Source: Pseudomonadota bacterium
Lineage (GTDB): Bacteria; Pseudomonadota; Alphaproteobacteria; Rhizobiales; Xanthobacteraceae
Length of the DNA stretch: 64,000 nt
Direction: 5' to 3'
Assembly (NCBI GenBank): GCA_023435725.1
Contig: JAEYRD010000237.1
Span: forward strand, 1-64,000
Under the pieces are notes generated by a model. It searched no databases. It had not been told where the DNA came from and worked only from the letters and a program-made list of their open reading frames with translations. Below are positions 42,433 to 51,363 of the stretch, one piece after another (position 1 is the stretch's first letter; each line of letters begins with the position of its first letter). The position numbers and the translations under genes were made by a program.

Positions 42433-42891
42433 TCAGGGCCCGACAAGCGCCGCGGCATCGGCACTGGCCGGCAAACGGAACGGGCACGACGGATCGTTTG
42501 CCGCGCGCCACACGGCCTCCGCCACGTCCAGCGAATGCGTGACTTCCGACGCTTGCTGCGCCCATCCCGCGAACACATTCTTCGCTAACGCATCATATGC
42601 TTCCGGAAAACCGCCGGCGCCGCGAGCCTGGTAGTGCAGCTCCGGCGCGTCGACGCCCTGGAGGCGAATGAGCTTGCCATTCTTGATCGGCGCGGTCGCG
42701 GTCCGGCCCTTGACCCTGGCGTTGTCGAAGACGTGGGTCGGCTGGAATTGCGAGGTGTCGTTCTTGCGGAAACGGATCGCGTCGGGCGCGACATTCACTA
42801 CGACCTTGGTGGTGTCGGCATCCGACCGGCCTTCCGGCCAGAACTGGCTGACATCGATGGTGCCTTCGACCTCCAGCAGTCCAACGGGCAT
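42433..42891 (-). CDS. Thermonuclease-like protein, probably truncated
   Basis: 152 aa. KNGKLIRLQGVDAPELHYQ resembles the RLxGIDAPE motif of staphylococcal-nuclease-fold proteins, and DADTTKVVV may be the preceding DGDTV-type strand. The protein is shorter than relatives I recall, and stops at LVGP just before DNA that carries no family pattern, so the C-terminal half appears lost. No signal peptide is visible. It could be a pseudogene. The type E repeat lies about 130 bp downstream of its stop. Confidence 0.5.
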   Translation of the reverse strand: MPVGLLEVEGTIDVSQFWPEGRSDADTTKVVVNVAPDAIRFRKNDTSQFQPTHVFDNARVKGRTATAPIKNGKLIRLQGVDAPELHYQARGAGGFPEAYDALAKNVFAGWAQQASEVTHSLDVAEAVWRAANDPSCPFRLPASADAAALVGP

Positions 42892-43183
42892 CGGCCGCTC
42901 CTGTCGTCGTGCAGGACGGTCCCTTCGCGGGAGCGACTCGCCTGCACATCTGGAGGTAGCGGATCATCTTCGTGCAACACGCCCATGACGGGTTATGGGA
43001 TAGGCGCGACACGTTATGGCTTCGGCGACAGCTCTGGACTAACGCGAAGCTGACAGCGGCAATGCCGGATGGTCCGAAGGGGAGGATTGGCGGACGGCAG
43101 GCCCTGGACGAGCGGCATGATCAGTAAGCCCGCGCGCCTGTAGCGCGCGGCGATATTTTCTTGGAGTAGAATATTTCTGAAGA

Positions 43184-43720
43184 TCAGGACCTGTGCGGGC
43201 AGACCATCGTCAGATTGAGCAGCGTCGGCGCCTTGTCCTCGCCATTGCGATACTCCCACTCCAGCCGGATCTCGTGCCGGTGAGCGTAGGCATCGCTTGC
43301 CGCGTGGGTAATGATGTTGGTCTTCATCGGGATCGGCGGTTCGGAATTGAAGCATTTCCGGACGCAGGCATCGAGCAGGTCGCATCGCGTCAGAGGAATG
43401 ACGCCGGGCTCATCCTTGGACAATGGGATCGTGTTCGGCTGGGTGCCGAGGTCGACGCGGGCCCGGCCCTTCTCCTTGTGCCAATACTTGGCGCTTCCTT
43501 CGGGCCATTTGTCCGCGGGCGTCAGGATCAGATGATACTGTCCGTACTCCAGGGTCGGTAGATGGATGTCCTCGGACGCCTTGAGGATGTCCACGCTCCT
43601 CTGCATGTTCTCCAGAGGGAAATAATTGTCGTTCATCAAATCTTTGAATGAAGTGCCGGTGTAAGTTCTTGAGCCCATCGCCTTTTCTCTCAATATGTTC
43701 TTGGCCCTGCGCAAATTCAT
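43184..43720 (-). CDS. Hypothetical protein of unknown family
   Basis: 178 aa from the ATG at 43720, favoured by GGAG 4 bp upstream; ATG 43678 is an alternative. The frame stays open to 44206, but that part is antisense to the cyclase gene and not credible. The sequence is polar, with a proline-rich middle (LILTPADKWPEG) and a C-terminal beta-like end (HRHEIRLEWEYRNG). Four cysteines lie in the last 80 residues. No signal or membrane segment is seen. I do not recognise a family, and the codon use looks less GC-biased than its neighbours. Confidence 0.5.
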   Translation of the reverse strand: MNLRRAKNILREKAMGSRTYTGTSFKDLMNDNYFPLENMQRSVDILKASEDIHLPTLEYGQYHLILTPADKWPEGSAKYWHKEKGRARVDLGTQPNTIPLSKDEPGVIPLTRCDLLDACVRKCFNSEPPIPMKTNIITHAASDAYAHRHEIRLEWEYRNGEDKAPTLLNLTMVCPHRS

Positions 43721-43958
43721 ACAGCTCCGTGCGCGGCCAGTTTCGCTGAATCCAACGCCGCCGGAATAAGTCCCATTCTTGCCGGGATTTGTGTACGCTA
43801 CCACTGAGGATTGTGTGTCGTCCAGATAGCCGGACGCATCGTGCCCTGCTAACGGCGAAGTGGCAGCCCGATTGCTAAGCAGTTCTCGATAGGTATTCTT
43901 ACCATGAGTTGCTCGCGGGCTGATCGACAGCAATGCCGCGACCGTTGAAGGCGCAGGA

Positions 43959-46900
43959 ATGCATTGCTTCGCGTGCCAGTCCACGATTGATCCGGGCGAT
44001 AGCTGGTGCTCCAAATGCGGAGCGGCGGTACGTCGGCGAGGCGATCCCGACAGCGAACGGCGGTTCGTGACAATTCTGCGAGCCGACGTCATCGACTCCA
44101 CGGGGCTCATAGCCGAACTGGAGCCGGAGGAGGCCGTCTCGCGCCTGGAGCCTGCACTGGCGGCGATGAGAGGTGCAGTACGCCAGTTCGGGGGAATCGT
44201 CAGCAAGGAGCTGGGGGACGGGCTAGCGGCCGTCTTTGGCGCACCGATTGCTGACGATAATCATGCTCCGCTGGCTTGCCATGCGGCCATCGAGCTCGTC
44301 CGGCGCGTCGCAAGCCTCGGCGATCCCGGACTGCAAGTCAGGGTCGGCCTGCACTCCGGGCACGTCGTCGCCTACATGATCGCGAGTGAATTCTCCAAGG
44401 TCTACGAGATTGGCGGGGCCGCCCAGCATTTGGCCGCACGGCTGGAGGCAGCGGCCGACGCGAATCAGATCTACGTGTCGGAAGCCTGCCAGAAACTCGC
44501 GGATGGACATGTCCGGTTCGAATTCCTGGGCCGCAAGATACTGCGCGGTTTCAACGGACCGTTGCCGATCTATCGGATCGTGGGCGCGAGCGATCTTTCG
44601 AGCTGGCGCGTACGACGGGCACGGAGCGTTTCGCGGTTCGTTGATCGCACGACGGAACGAGCGCTGTTGGGACGCGCTGCGGAAAGGGCCCGTGCAGGCC
44701 GACAGACGGTCCTGCTCATCGGAGATGCCGGCATCGGAAAATCCCGGCTTGCGCACGAGTTTGCCCAGGACCTCAGGGCCGACGGCTGGCGACTTGTTGA
44801 CGCCGAGTGCAGTCCTAATCTTCAAGGCGTGCCGTTCAGCGCGCTCAAGCGCATCATGCTTTCGATCCTGGAGGTTGCCGTCAGGGATTCGGATCGTCTG
44901 GTTGACATCCGAAAGGACCTGTCGGCGATCCATCAGCTCGCGATCGATTCGGTACTGGATCTTCCTGTCTCGGATACTCGCTGGAGCGAGCTGGAGCCTT
45001 ACGCGCGTGCCCGTGCCATTTCCGATGCAAGTTGCGCCATCGTCCGGAGCTTGGTCCTTCAACAGCGCACCGTTCTTCTCGTCGAGGATTTGCACTGGAT
45101 CGATCGAGCCAGCAACGCGGTCGTCGCTGCACTCGCGTCGCTACAAGTTCCCAACCTGCTGGTTTTTCTCACGAGCAGACCGAACGGAATGCCCGAGTGG
45201 ATCGCACGCTGCCATGCGGAAGTGATTGCAATGCGTCCCCTCGACGATGATTCGGGATTGGCCATGTTGGCCGATATGCTCGGCCCGTCCGCGACGAATA
45301 TCGATCTGAAGAACCGGATCATCTCACACACCGCCAACGTCCCCCTGTTCATCGAAGAAGTCTGTCGCGGGTTGAAGGATAGCGGGACGCTTCGCGGGCA
45401 GTGGGGCGACCTTGCGCTCGTTCGTCCCATCGATGAGCTCGGCATTCCCACCAGCATCCAGGGCGTGATTGCGGCGCGGCTTGACCGTGTTTCAAGACAG
45501 GAGCGCTCGGTTCTTCAAATTGCGGCAGCGCTCGGGCCACGTTCGAGCATAGTTGTGTTGCGAGACGTTGCGGCGCTGCCCCAAGACGTCTTCCTAGATT
45601 GCCTTGGAGCACTCGACCGGGCCGAACTTCTCATCAGGATCGATAGCGAGCTTGAAGATTCGATCGAGTTTCGGCACGAGATGGTCCGCCAAGTGACCTA
45701 TGAAACGATGGTCGAGAAAGTGCGCGAGAGCATACATGCACGGATTCTTGCGGCGTTCGAGAGCGATGAAACATGGAATGATGGGCCTGACACGCTCTGC
45801 TATCACGCAATGCGAGCGAAGGACTGGCTGAAGGCGTTTGAGTACGGGAGGAGTGCCGCCCAGAAATGTCTCGTGCGCTCGGCATATGCCGACGCGGTCG
45901 ACTACTTCCAGATCGCAATGGGCTCACTCGACAAGACGCCAATGACGCGTTCGCGGGAGACGGATGCCATCGATCTTCGTATGGAAGCGCGCATGGCGTT
46001 CATCTGGTCCGGCCGGGTTGCGGAGTGGATTGATCTCGGGAAAGAGGCCGAGCGCCGGGCGAATGAAGTTGACGATATCGAAAGAAAGATTGCCGCCATG
46101 ACTGTCATGGCGGGTGGGCAGAATTTTTATGGAACGCCCACCGAGGCCGTTGCCCTTGGCGAGGAAGTCGTCGGCCTTGCCGAGGCGTCAAGCAATCCAG
46201 GTTGGCGCAACCTGGCACAATACAATCTTGGACAGGCCTATTTTCTCGCCGGCCGCTATCGCGAAGCGGAGCAGACGTTGGCGCGAGGCCGCGCCTACCT
46301 CATGGGGCCAGAGGCAAGCGCGCCCTTTGGAACGCCCCCAAAATACACTCTCCTGCTCTGCTGCATGATGAAGAGCTTCACCCACACCGTCATGGGTGAG
46401 CTCGACGCCGCAGAGCAGCTCCAGCGGCAGGCCGACGCGATCGCGGAGGAGACCAACCGTCCCTACGACCGTGTTGCCGCCGCCTATAGCGGCGGCTGGC
46501 TGAAGCTGGGCCGGAACGAGCCGGCGGCGGCCGCTGCCATTCTCGAGCAGGGTTTCGTGCTGGCGCAGAAGCACGGCATCCGGCTGTTCGTGCCGGCGCT
46601 CGCCTGCCATCTCGGCATCGCCTATCTGGAGCAGGGGCTGTTCGACCGGGCGCGCGGCATGCTGACGGAAGCGCGCGAGGAGGCGAAGGCGGTCGGCTAT
46701 ACCTCGGCGGTGCTGCGCAGCTCGATCTACCTTGCGCTCGCCACCAGCCGCCTTGGCGACGTCCAGGCCGCGCAGAACATGCTGCGTGAGGCGCGCAACA
46801 CCGCACGGCAGCAGGGGTTTGCGGGCCTCGAGGCCGAGGCCCTGTACGGCGAAGCCGTCGTGACGCCGGCCTCCGGTGCGAAGAACAAGGCCGCGATTCT

Positions 46901-47015
46901 CGCCGCCCTGCGAGCCAGCATCGCGATCGCCTCCGAAAGCGGCGCGCTGCCGCTTCAGCACAAGGCCGAGGCGATGCTGACCGGGATGCTCGCCCAAGGC
47001 GATGAGCTCACCTGA
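43959..47015 (+). CDS. Class III nucleotide cyclase - AAA-type ATPase - TPR signalling protein
   Basis: 1018 aa. An N-terminal zinc ribbon (C3, C6, C17, C20) is followed by a cyclase homology domain (about 35-190) with both metal-binding aspartates (D43 and D87 in LGDG), the base-selecting Lys83 and transition-state Arg161. The usual Asn is His157 (QHLAARLE), common in this subgroup. Residues 230-600 form an ATPase module with Walker A GDAGIGKS (255-262) and Walker B LLVEDLHWID. The rest is helical TPR repeats. No membrane segment. It may link ligand or protein binding to cAMP-type signalling, but activity is unproven. Confidence 0.88.
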   Translation: MHCFACQSTIDPGDSWCSKCGAAVRRRGDPDSERRFVTILRADVIDSTGLIAELEPEEAVSRLEPALAAMRGAVRQFGGIVSKELGDGLAAVFGAPIADDNHAPLACHAAIELVRRVASLGDPGLQVRVGLHSGHVVAYMIASEFSKVYEIGGAAQHLAARLEAAADANQIYVSEACQKLADGHVRFEFLGRKILRGFNGPLPIYRIVGASDLSSWRVRRARSVSRFVDRTTERALLGRAAERARAGRQTVLLIGDAGIGKSRLAHEFAQDLRADGWRLVDAECSPNLQGVPFSALKRIMLSILEVAVRDSDRLVDIRKDLSAIHQLAIDSVLDLPVSDTRWSELEPYARARAISDASCAIVRSLVLQQRTVLLVEDLHWIDRASNAVVAALASLQVPNLLVFLTSRPNGMPEWIARCHAEVIAMRPLDDDSGLAMLADMLGPSATNIDLKNRIISHTANVPLFIEEVCRGLKDSGTLRGQWGDLALVRPIDELGIPTSIQGVIAARLDRVSRQERSVLQIAAALGPRSSIVVLRDVAALPQDVFLDCLGALDRAELLIRIDSELEDSIEFRHEMVRQVTYETMVEKVRESIHARILAAFESDETWNDGPDTLCYHAMRAKDWLKAFEYGRSAAQKCLVRSAYADAVDYFQIAMGSLDKTPMTRSRETDAIDLRMEARMAFIWSGRVAEWIDLGKEAERRANEVDDIERKIAAMTVMAGGQNFYGTPTEAVALGEEVVGLAEASSNPGWRNLAQYNLGQAYFLAGRYREAEQTLARGRAYLMGPEASAPFGTPPKYTLLLCCMMKSFTHTVMGELDAAEQLQRQADAIAEETNRPYDRVAAAYSGGWLKLGRNEPAAAAAILEQGFVLAQKHGIRLFVPALACHLGIAYLEQGLFDRARGMLTEAREEAKAVGYTSAVLRSSIYLALATSRLGDVQAAQNMLREARNTARQQGFAGLEAEALYGEAVVTPASGAKNKAAILAALRASIAIASESGALPLQHKAEAMLTGMLAQGDELT

Positions 47016-47341
47016 CTCCTGTCCCTCATTGCCGTGCGATCGTACCGTCGTGCAGATTTTTTTGCCCGACGGGTCAATCTGGTTTCGCAGGCAAAGCAAG
47101 GACTTAGGAGGCCTCCTCTACTTTGCATGGGGTTGTTTTCGACATTTTCTTTGGAGGGCCGCCTCGAGGCGGCCGCGGAAGCAGCGCTGCCCGCTGGGAT
47201 GACGAACTCTCTTGCGCAGGCCTCAGGGGCGGTTACCGTTGATGGCCCAGCCGTCGGGCCAGGTGACCTTTTGATCCAGTTCTTTAGCATCCGATTTTTC
47301 GGCGCCGCCATGGCGCGACGCCTACCAGAAGAGGCGGGGCC
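47016..47341. other. 326-bp intergenic region before opgC
   Basis: It contains a perfect 18-bp palindrome GGCCGCCTCGAGGCGGCC (47157-47174) and a 12-bp palindrome AGGAGGCCTCCT (47107-47118). A T-run (ATTTTTTTGC) lies at about 47057 but without a clear stem. Short open frames cross it without a family pattern. GAGGCGGGGCC just before 47342 supplies the opgC ribosome site. Confidence 0.5.
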
Positions 47342-48547
47342 ATGAGCATACGAGACCAGCAAGCTCTGTTGTCTCCGATCGAGCGCGATCTGCGGCTCGA
47401 TCTCTTTCGCGGCTTCGGCCTGTGGATGATCTTCCTCGATCACATTCCGCACGACGTCGTGGCCTGGCTGACGCTCCGCAATTACGGCTTCAGCGACGCG
47501 GCCGAGTTCTTCGTCTTCATCTCCGGCTATCTGGTCGGCTGGATCTACGGGCCGGTCGTCGCCGGCGGCTGGTTCCTCGCCGCGGTCAAGCGGCTGTGGC
47601 GGCGTGCGGCCGAGATGTATGTCGCCCACATCATGCTGTTCCTGCTGTTCACGGCGCAGATCGCCCGCACCGCGCGCCGCTTCGACAATCCGATGTACGA
47701 GCACGAGTTCAACGTGTTCAATTTCCTGGCGCATCCGGACGAGCTGATCGGGCAGGCGATCCTGCTGAAATACAAGCCGGTCAATCTCGACGTCCTGCCG
47801 CTCTACATCATGCTGGTGTTCGCCGCGCCCTTCATGGTGTGGTGCCTGGTGCGCCGGCCGAACCTGACGCTCGCCGCATCCGCGGTGCTGTATACGCTGT
47901 CGCGCTGGTTCGACTGGAACATCGCCTCCTATCCGCCCGGCACGACCTGGTACTTCAACCCGTTCTGCTGGCAGCTGATGTTCGTGTTCGCGGCCTGGTG
48001 CGGCATCGGCGAGATCGACAAGGTCGCAAAATGGGTGTGGTCGAAAGCGGCGATGGGGCTGGCCGCGGCCTGGCTCGTCTTCGCCTTCCTGATCGTGATG
48101 ACCTGGCACATCCACGCGCTCGAAGTCTTGATCCCGAAATGGATGATCAAGCTGATCTACCCGATCGACAAGACCGACCTCGACATGCTGCGCTTCACGC
48201 ATTTCCTGGCGCTGGCGGTCTGGGTGATCCATTTCGTCCCACGCAGATGGAGGGCGCTGCACACAGCCTGGCTGCGGCCCGTGATCCTCTGCGGCCAGCA
48301 TTCGCTGCCGATCTTCTGCCTCGGGGTGTTCCTGTCGTTTTCGGCACACTGGATCCTGACCCAGTACACCAAGGGCGTCTGGGAGCAGCTCGCCGTGTCC
48401 TTCGCCGGCATCGCCATCATGATCGGGGCAGCCTGGCTGCTTGATCGTGCCGAGCGGGTGCCGAACCTGTTCGTGAAGGTCACGGAGGTCGAGGAGCCCG
48501 CCACCGAACCGCAAATCGTGCCGTCCGCGGCACCCGCGGGTCATTGA
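47342..48547 (+). CDS. opgC: OpgC-domain membrane protein
   Basis: 401 aa with about ten membrane segments. The start RDLRLDLFRGFGLWMIFLDHI, FVFISGYLVGW and the long central loop match the OpgC family, inner-membrane proteins that succinylate osmoregulated periplasmic glucans. The conserved Asp/His pair in FLDHIPHD is present. The C terminus is a polar tail after the last segment. It overlaps the region of the next gene's alternative TTG start, so the two are likely co-transcribed. Confidence 0.9.
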   Translation: MSIRDQQALLSPIERDLRLDLFRGFGLWMIFLDHIPHDVVAWLTLRNYGFSDAAEFFVFISGYLVGWIYGPVVAGGWFLAAVKRLWRRAAEMYVAHIMLFLLFTAQIARTARRFDNPMYEHEFNVFNFLAHPDELIGQAILLKYKPVNLDVLPLYIMLVFAAPFMVWCLVRRPNLTLAASAVLYTLSRWFDWNIASYPPGTTWYFNPFCWQLMFVFAAWCGIGEIDKVAKWVWSKAAMGLAAAWLVFAFLIVMTWHIHALEVLIPKWMIKLIYPIDKTDLDMLRFTHFLALAVWVIHFVPRRWRALHTAWLRPVILCGQHSLPIFCLGVFLSFSAHWILTQYTKGVWEQLAVSFAGIAIMIGAAWLLDRAERVPNLFVKVTEVEEPATEPQIVPSAAPAGH

Positions 48548-48579
48548 GCATCGCCAGCCTGCATCTCGTGGAGAGGTCC

Positions 48580-49068
48580 ATGTCCAGACGTTTGTTGACG
48601 ATCGCCGGCGCCCTGCTGCTCCTGGTCTGCGGTGCTTCCGCGCAGGTGCCGTCGCCTGAGGCGATGAGCGCGGCGCGCCAGCTCGTCACGACCTTAGGGA
48701 TCGCGGACCAGTATCGCGCCCTGTTGCCGCAGCTCATGCTCAAGCTCCGGCCGGTCGTTGCCCAAGACAGGCCTGAGATCGAGCGCGACTACGATGCGTT
48801 GACGGCGCCGGGCGCGGAGATCTACGCCCCGTTCCTGGCGTCGATGATCGACCAGATCGCCGCCCTCTATGCTTCGAGCTTCACGCTCGACGAGCTGCGC
48901 CAGATCGAGACGTTCTATGCCCAGCCGGCCGGTCGGAAGTTTCTGGAGAAGTCGGATGCGCTGGCGCAAGCGAGCGGGCAGATCGGCCAGGATGTCAGCC
49001 AGAAGGCCGCCGACGAATTGAAGCTGCGCCTCATCGAGGCGCTGCGCCAGAAGGGGCACAAGCTCTGA
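48580..49068 (+). CDS. DUF2059 domain secreted protein
   Basis: 162 aa from the ATG at 48580 with GGAGAGGTCC upstream; an in-frame TTG at 48544 is less likely. Signal peptide MSRRLLTIAGALLLLVCGASA. The DUF2059 domain (about 75-135) contains YAPFLASMIDQIAALYASSFT and IETFYAQPAGRKFLEKS. Function of the family is unknown; it is periplasmic and widespread in alphaproteobacteria. It follows opgC by 32 bp, which may point to an envelope role. Confidence 0.85.
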   Translation: MSRRLLTIAGALLLLVCGASAQVPSPEAMSAARQLVTTLGIADQYRALLPQLMLKLRPVVAQDRPEIERDYDALTAPGAEIYAPFLASMIDQIAALYASSFTLDELRQIETFYAQPAGRKFLEKSDALAQASGQIGQDVSQKAADELKLRLIEALRQKGHKL

Positions 49069-49125
49069 ACGGCCCGACGGGGGCTTTGTTTCGTTACCTT
49101 CGCGCGCGGGCTCTCGTGGATGGCC

Positions 49126-49156
49126 GGACCTGCAACACGCAAGGCGATGCAGGTCC
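49126..49156. terminator. Possible bidirectional terminator
   Basis: GGACCTGCA (49126-49134) pairs with TGCAGGTCC (49148-49156) across a 13-base loop, between the DUF2059 gene and the convergent binding-protein gene. No T-run follows, so it is only a candidate. Confidence 0.4.
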
Positions 49157-49170
49157 GTCGTCGCGGAGCG

Positions 49171-50376
49171 TTACTTCACCAGCGCGCAGCCGCCGTCCTT
49201 CAGCGGACGGAAGGCCTGGTCGCCGGGGACCTCGGCGAGCAGCTTATAATAGTCCCACGGGCCCTTCGATTCCTCGGGCTTCTTCACCTGGAACAGGAAC
49301 ATGCTGTGTACCATGCGGCCGTCCTCGCGCAGCACGCCGTTATCGGTGAAGGCATCCTTCACCGGCAGCTCGCGCATCTTCGCCATCACCGTCTTGGTGT
49401 CCTTGGTGCCGGCGGCCTGCACGGCCTTCAGGTAATGCAGCGTGGCGCTGTAGGTCGCGGCCTGGTTCATCGTCGGCATGCGCTTGACGCGCTCCATGAA
49501 GCGCTTGCCGAAGGCGCGGGTCTTGTCGTTGAGGTCCCAGTAATAGGCCTCGGTGACGATCAACCCTTGCGCCAGCTTGAGGCCCAGGCTGTGCACGTCG
49601 GAGATGAACATCACGATCGCAGCCAGGTTCTGGCCGCCGGCGACGATGCCGAACTCGCCGGCCTGCTTGATCGCGTTGATGGTGTCACCGCCACCGTTGG
49701 CAAGGCCGATGATCTTGGCCTTGGAGGCCTGGGCCTGCAGCAGGAAGGACGAGAAGTCCGAGCTGTTGAGCGGGTGCTTGACGCTGCCGAGAACCTTGCC
49801 ACCCGCGGCCTTGACGACGTCGCCGGTGTCGCGCTCGATCGAATGGCCGAACACGTAGTCGGCGGTGAGGAAGAACCAGGTGTCGCCGCCGTTCTTGACG
49901 ATGGCGCTGCCGACGGTGTGGGCGTTGGAATAGGTGTCGTAGGTCCAGTGCGCGGTGTAGGGCGAGCAGGACTTTCCGGTGATGTCGGAGCTCGCCGCAT
50001 CCGTCACGATCATGATCTTCTCGTACTGCTTCGATAGCTCCATCACCGCGAGCGCGGTGGCCGAGGTCGGCAGGTCGATGATCATGTCGACGCCTTCGGT
50101 CTCCCACCATTTGCGGGCGATGGTCGAGGCGACGTCGGGCTTGTTGAGCACGTCGGCCGCGACCATGTCGATCGGCTTGCCGAACATCTGCCCGCCAAAA
50201 TCCTCGATCGCCATCTTGGTGGCCTCGACATTCCCCTGGCCGCCGATGTCGGAATAGACGGAGGAGAAGTCGGACAATACGCCGATCTTGAGCGGCGCCT
50301 GCTGGGCCGAGGCGGGGGTGATCAGGGCAACCGACAGCAAGCCGGCCGCAGACACGAGTGCTGCGATTGGTCTCAT
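49171..50376 (-). CDS. Orphan ABC substrate-binding protein, branched-chain amino-acid type
   Basis: 401 aa. Signal peptide MRPIAALVSAAGLLSVALITPASA. The mature part opens with LKIGVLSDFSSVYSDIGGQG, typical of the LivK-like group found with aromatic or fatty acid catabolism. No permease or ATPase genes are adjacent, so it must share a membrane complex encoded elsewhere or act alone. It diverges from a GntR / acyl-CoA ligase / oxidoreductase operon across 165 bp holding two TTGTCCGACAA palindromes. Probably both units respond to the same signal. Confidence 0.9.
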   Translation of the reverse strand: MRPIAALVSAAGLLSVALITPASAQQAPLKIGVLSDFSSVYSDIGGQGNVEATKMAIEDFGGQMFGKPIDMVAADVLNKPDVASTIARKWWETEGVDMIIDLPTSATALAVMELSKQYEKIMIVTDAASSDITGKSCSPYTAHWTYDTYSNAHTVGSAIVKNGGDTWFFLTADYVFGHSIERDTGDVVKAAGGKVLGSVKHPLNSSDFSSFLLQAQASKAKIIGLANGGGDTINAIKQAGEFGIVAGGQNLAAIVMFISDVHSLGLKLAQGLIVTEAYYWDLNDKTRAFGKRFMERVKRMPTMNQAATYSATLHYLKAVQAAGTKDTKTVMAKMRELPVKDAFTDNGVLREDGRMVHSMFLFQVKKPEESKGPWDYYKLLAEVPGDQAFRPLKDGGCALVK

Positions 50377-50412
50377 GGATATGTTTCCTCTTGTGCGGGA
50401 CTATGCTGTCCC

Positions 50413-50425
50413 TTTGTCCGACAAA
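50413..50425. promoter_or_regulatory. GntR-type operator 1
   Basis: TTTGTC-C-GACAAA is a perfect palindrome located 37 bp upstream of the binding-protein start. It fits the NGT-N3-ACN core of FadR-type GntR regulators. The same core recurs at 50513-50523. Confidence 0.65.
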
Positions 50426-50512
50426 GTTAGAGCCAGGTTCCGCCGGAGTCAATTTGCTGCAGCGGCGCCTTACCTGGTGCAGTTTGACGCGCCTTCGGGC
50501 CGGTCCTATAGT

Positions 50513-50523
50513 TTGTCCGACAA
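50513..50523. promoter_or_regulatory. GntR-type operator 2
   Basis: TTGTC-C-GACAA repeats the core of the site at 50413. It lies 19 bp before the TTG start of the GntR gene, fitting autoregulation together with control of the divergent binding protein. Confidence 0.65.
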
Positions 50524-50541
50524 TCGCCATTAGGTGCTATT

Positions 50542-51309
50542 TTGCCGGTCTCACCGCTCTTCCGTCCGATCGATGTCGCACCGGCCTATCAGAAGGTCGC
50601 CGACGCCATCGAACGCGAGATCGTCAATGGCCGCATCAAGCCGGGCGACCCGATCGGCACCGAGCATGACCTGGTGCGCCAGTTCGGCGTCAACCGCTCG
50701 ACCATTCGCGAGGGCATTCGCGTGCTGGAGGAGGGCGGGCTGATCAGCCGCGATTCCTCGCGCCGCCTGCACGCTTGTCTGCCGCGCTACAGCAAGCTGA
50801 CGAGCCGCCTCAGCCGCGCGCTCGTGCTGCACGAGGTCACCTTTCGCGAGCTCTACGAGGCCTCGATGACGCTGGAGGTCGCGAGCATCGAAGGCGCGGT
50901 TGAGCAGGCGTCGGAGGAGAATCTCGCGGAGCTCTCCGATAATCTCGCGCGCAGCGAGGCCGTGGTCGGCGATCCCGCGATGCTTGCCGAATGCGATGCT
51001 GAATTCCACGTGCTGGTCGCCAAGGCCTCGCAGAACCGCGTGCTGCAGCTGGCGCGCGAGCCGGCGGCGCAGCTGTTCTATCCGACCACCGAGATGATCG
51101 TGACCGGTGTTGCCGAAGGCGGCCCGCGCCTCGTTGCCGCGCATCGCCATCTCATCGACGCGATTCGCCGCCGCGACCGCGCGGCGGGTGTGCTGTGGAC
51201 GCGCCGGCATTTGCAGGACTGGCGGCGCGGCTTCGAGAAGATCGCCTCCCTCGACCGCTCGGTCGAGCACATGTACATGGAGCACGCGCAGGCGGTCCGG
51301 CGCAGATAG
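50542..51309 (+). CDS. GntR-family transcriptional regulator (FadR/FCD type)
   Basis: 255 aa from a TTG at 50542, with TAGGTG about 8 bp upstream. The HTH is KVADAIEREIVNGRIKPGD then VNRSTIREGIRVLEEGGLI. The FCD domain follows, with ECDAEFHVLVAKAS and a later HRHLIDAIRRRD. The FCD subfamily binds organic or acyl ligands. Flanking palindromes at 50413 and 50513 are the likely binding sites. It heads an operon with an acyl-CoA ligase and an oxidoreductase. Confidence 0.88.
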   Translation: MPVSPLFRPIDVAPAYQKVADAIEREIVNGRIKPGDPIGTEHDLVRQFGVNRSTIREGIRVLEEGGLISRDSSRRLHACLPRYSKLTSRLSRALVLHEVTFRELYEASMTLEVASIEGAVEQASEENLAELSDNLARSEAVVGDPAMLAECDAEFHVLVAKASQNRVLQLAREPAAQLFYPTTEMIVTGVAEGGPRLVAAHRHLIDAIRRRDRAAGVLWTRRHLQDWRRGFEKIASLDRSVEHMYMEHAQAVRRR

Positions 51310-51363
51310 CGCAGCAAGACTTCAAACTGCTTAAATAAACAAAGATATCAAACGGAGGGACAC

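Noticed and set aside
43721..44206. N-terminal extension of the hypothetical protein at 43184
   Set aside because: Its first 80 or so residues are antisense to the start of the cyclase gene; the GGAG-preceded ATG at 43720 is better.
46955..48544. 529-codon open frame antisense to opgC
   Set aside because: His/Asp/Glu-rich shadow translation of a membrane protein gene.
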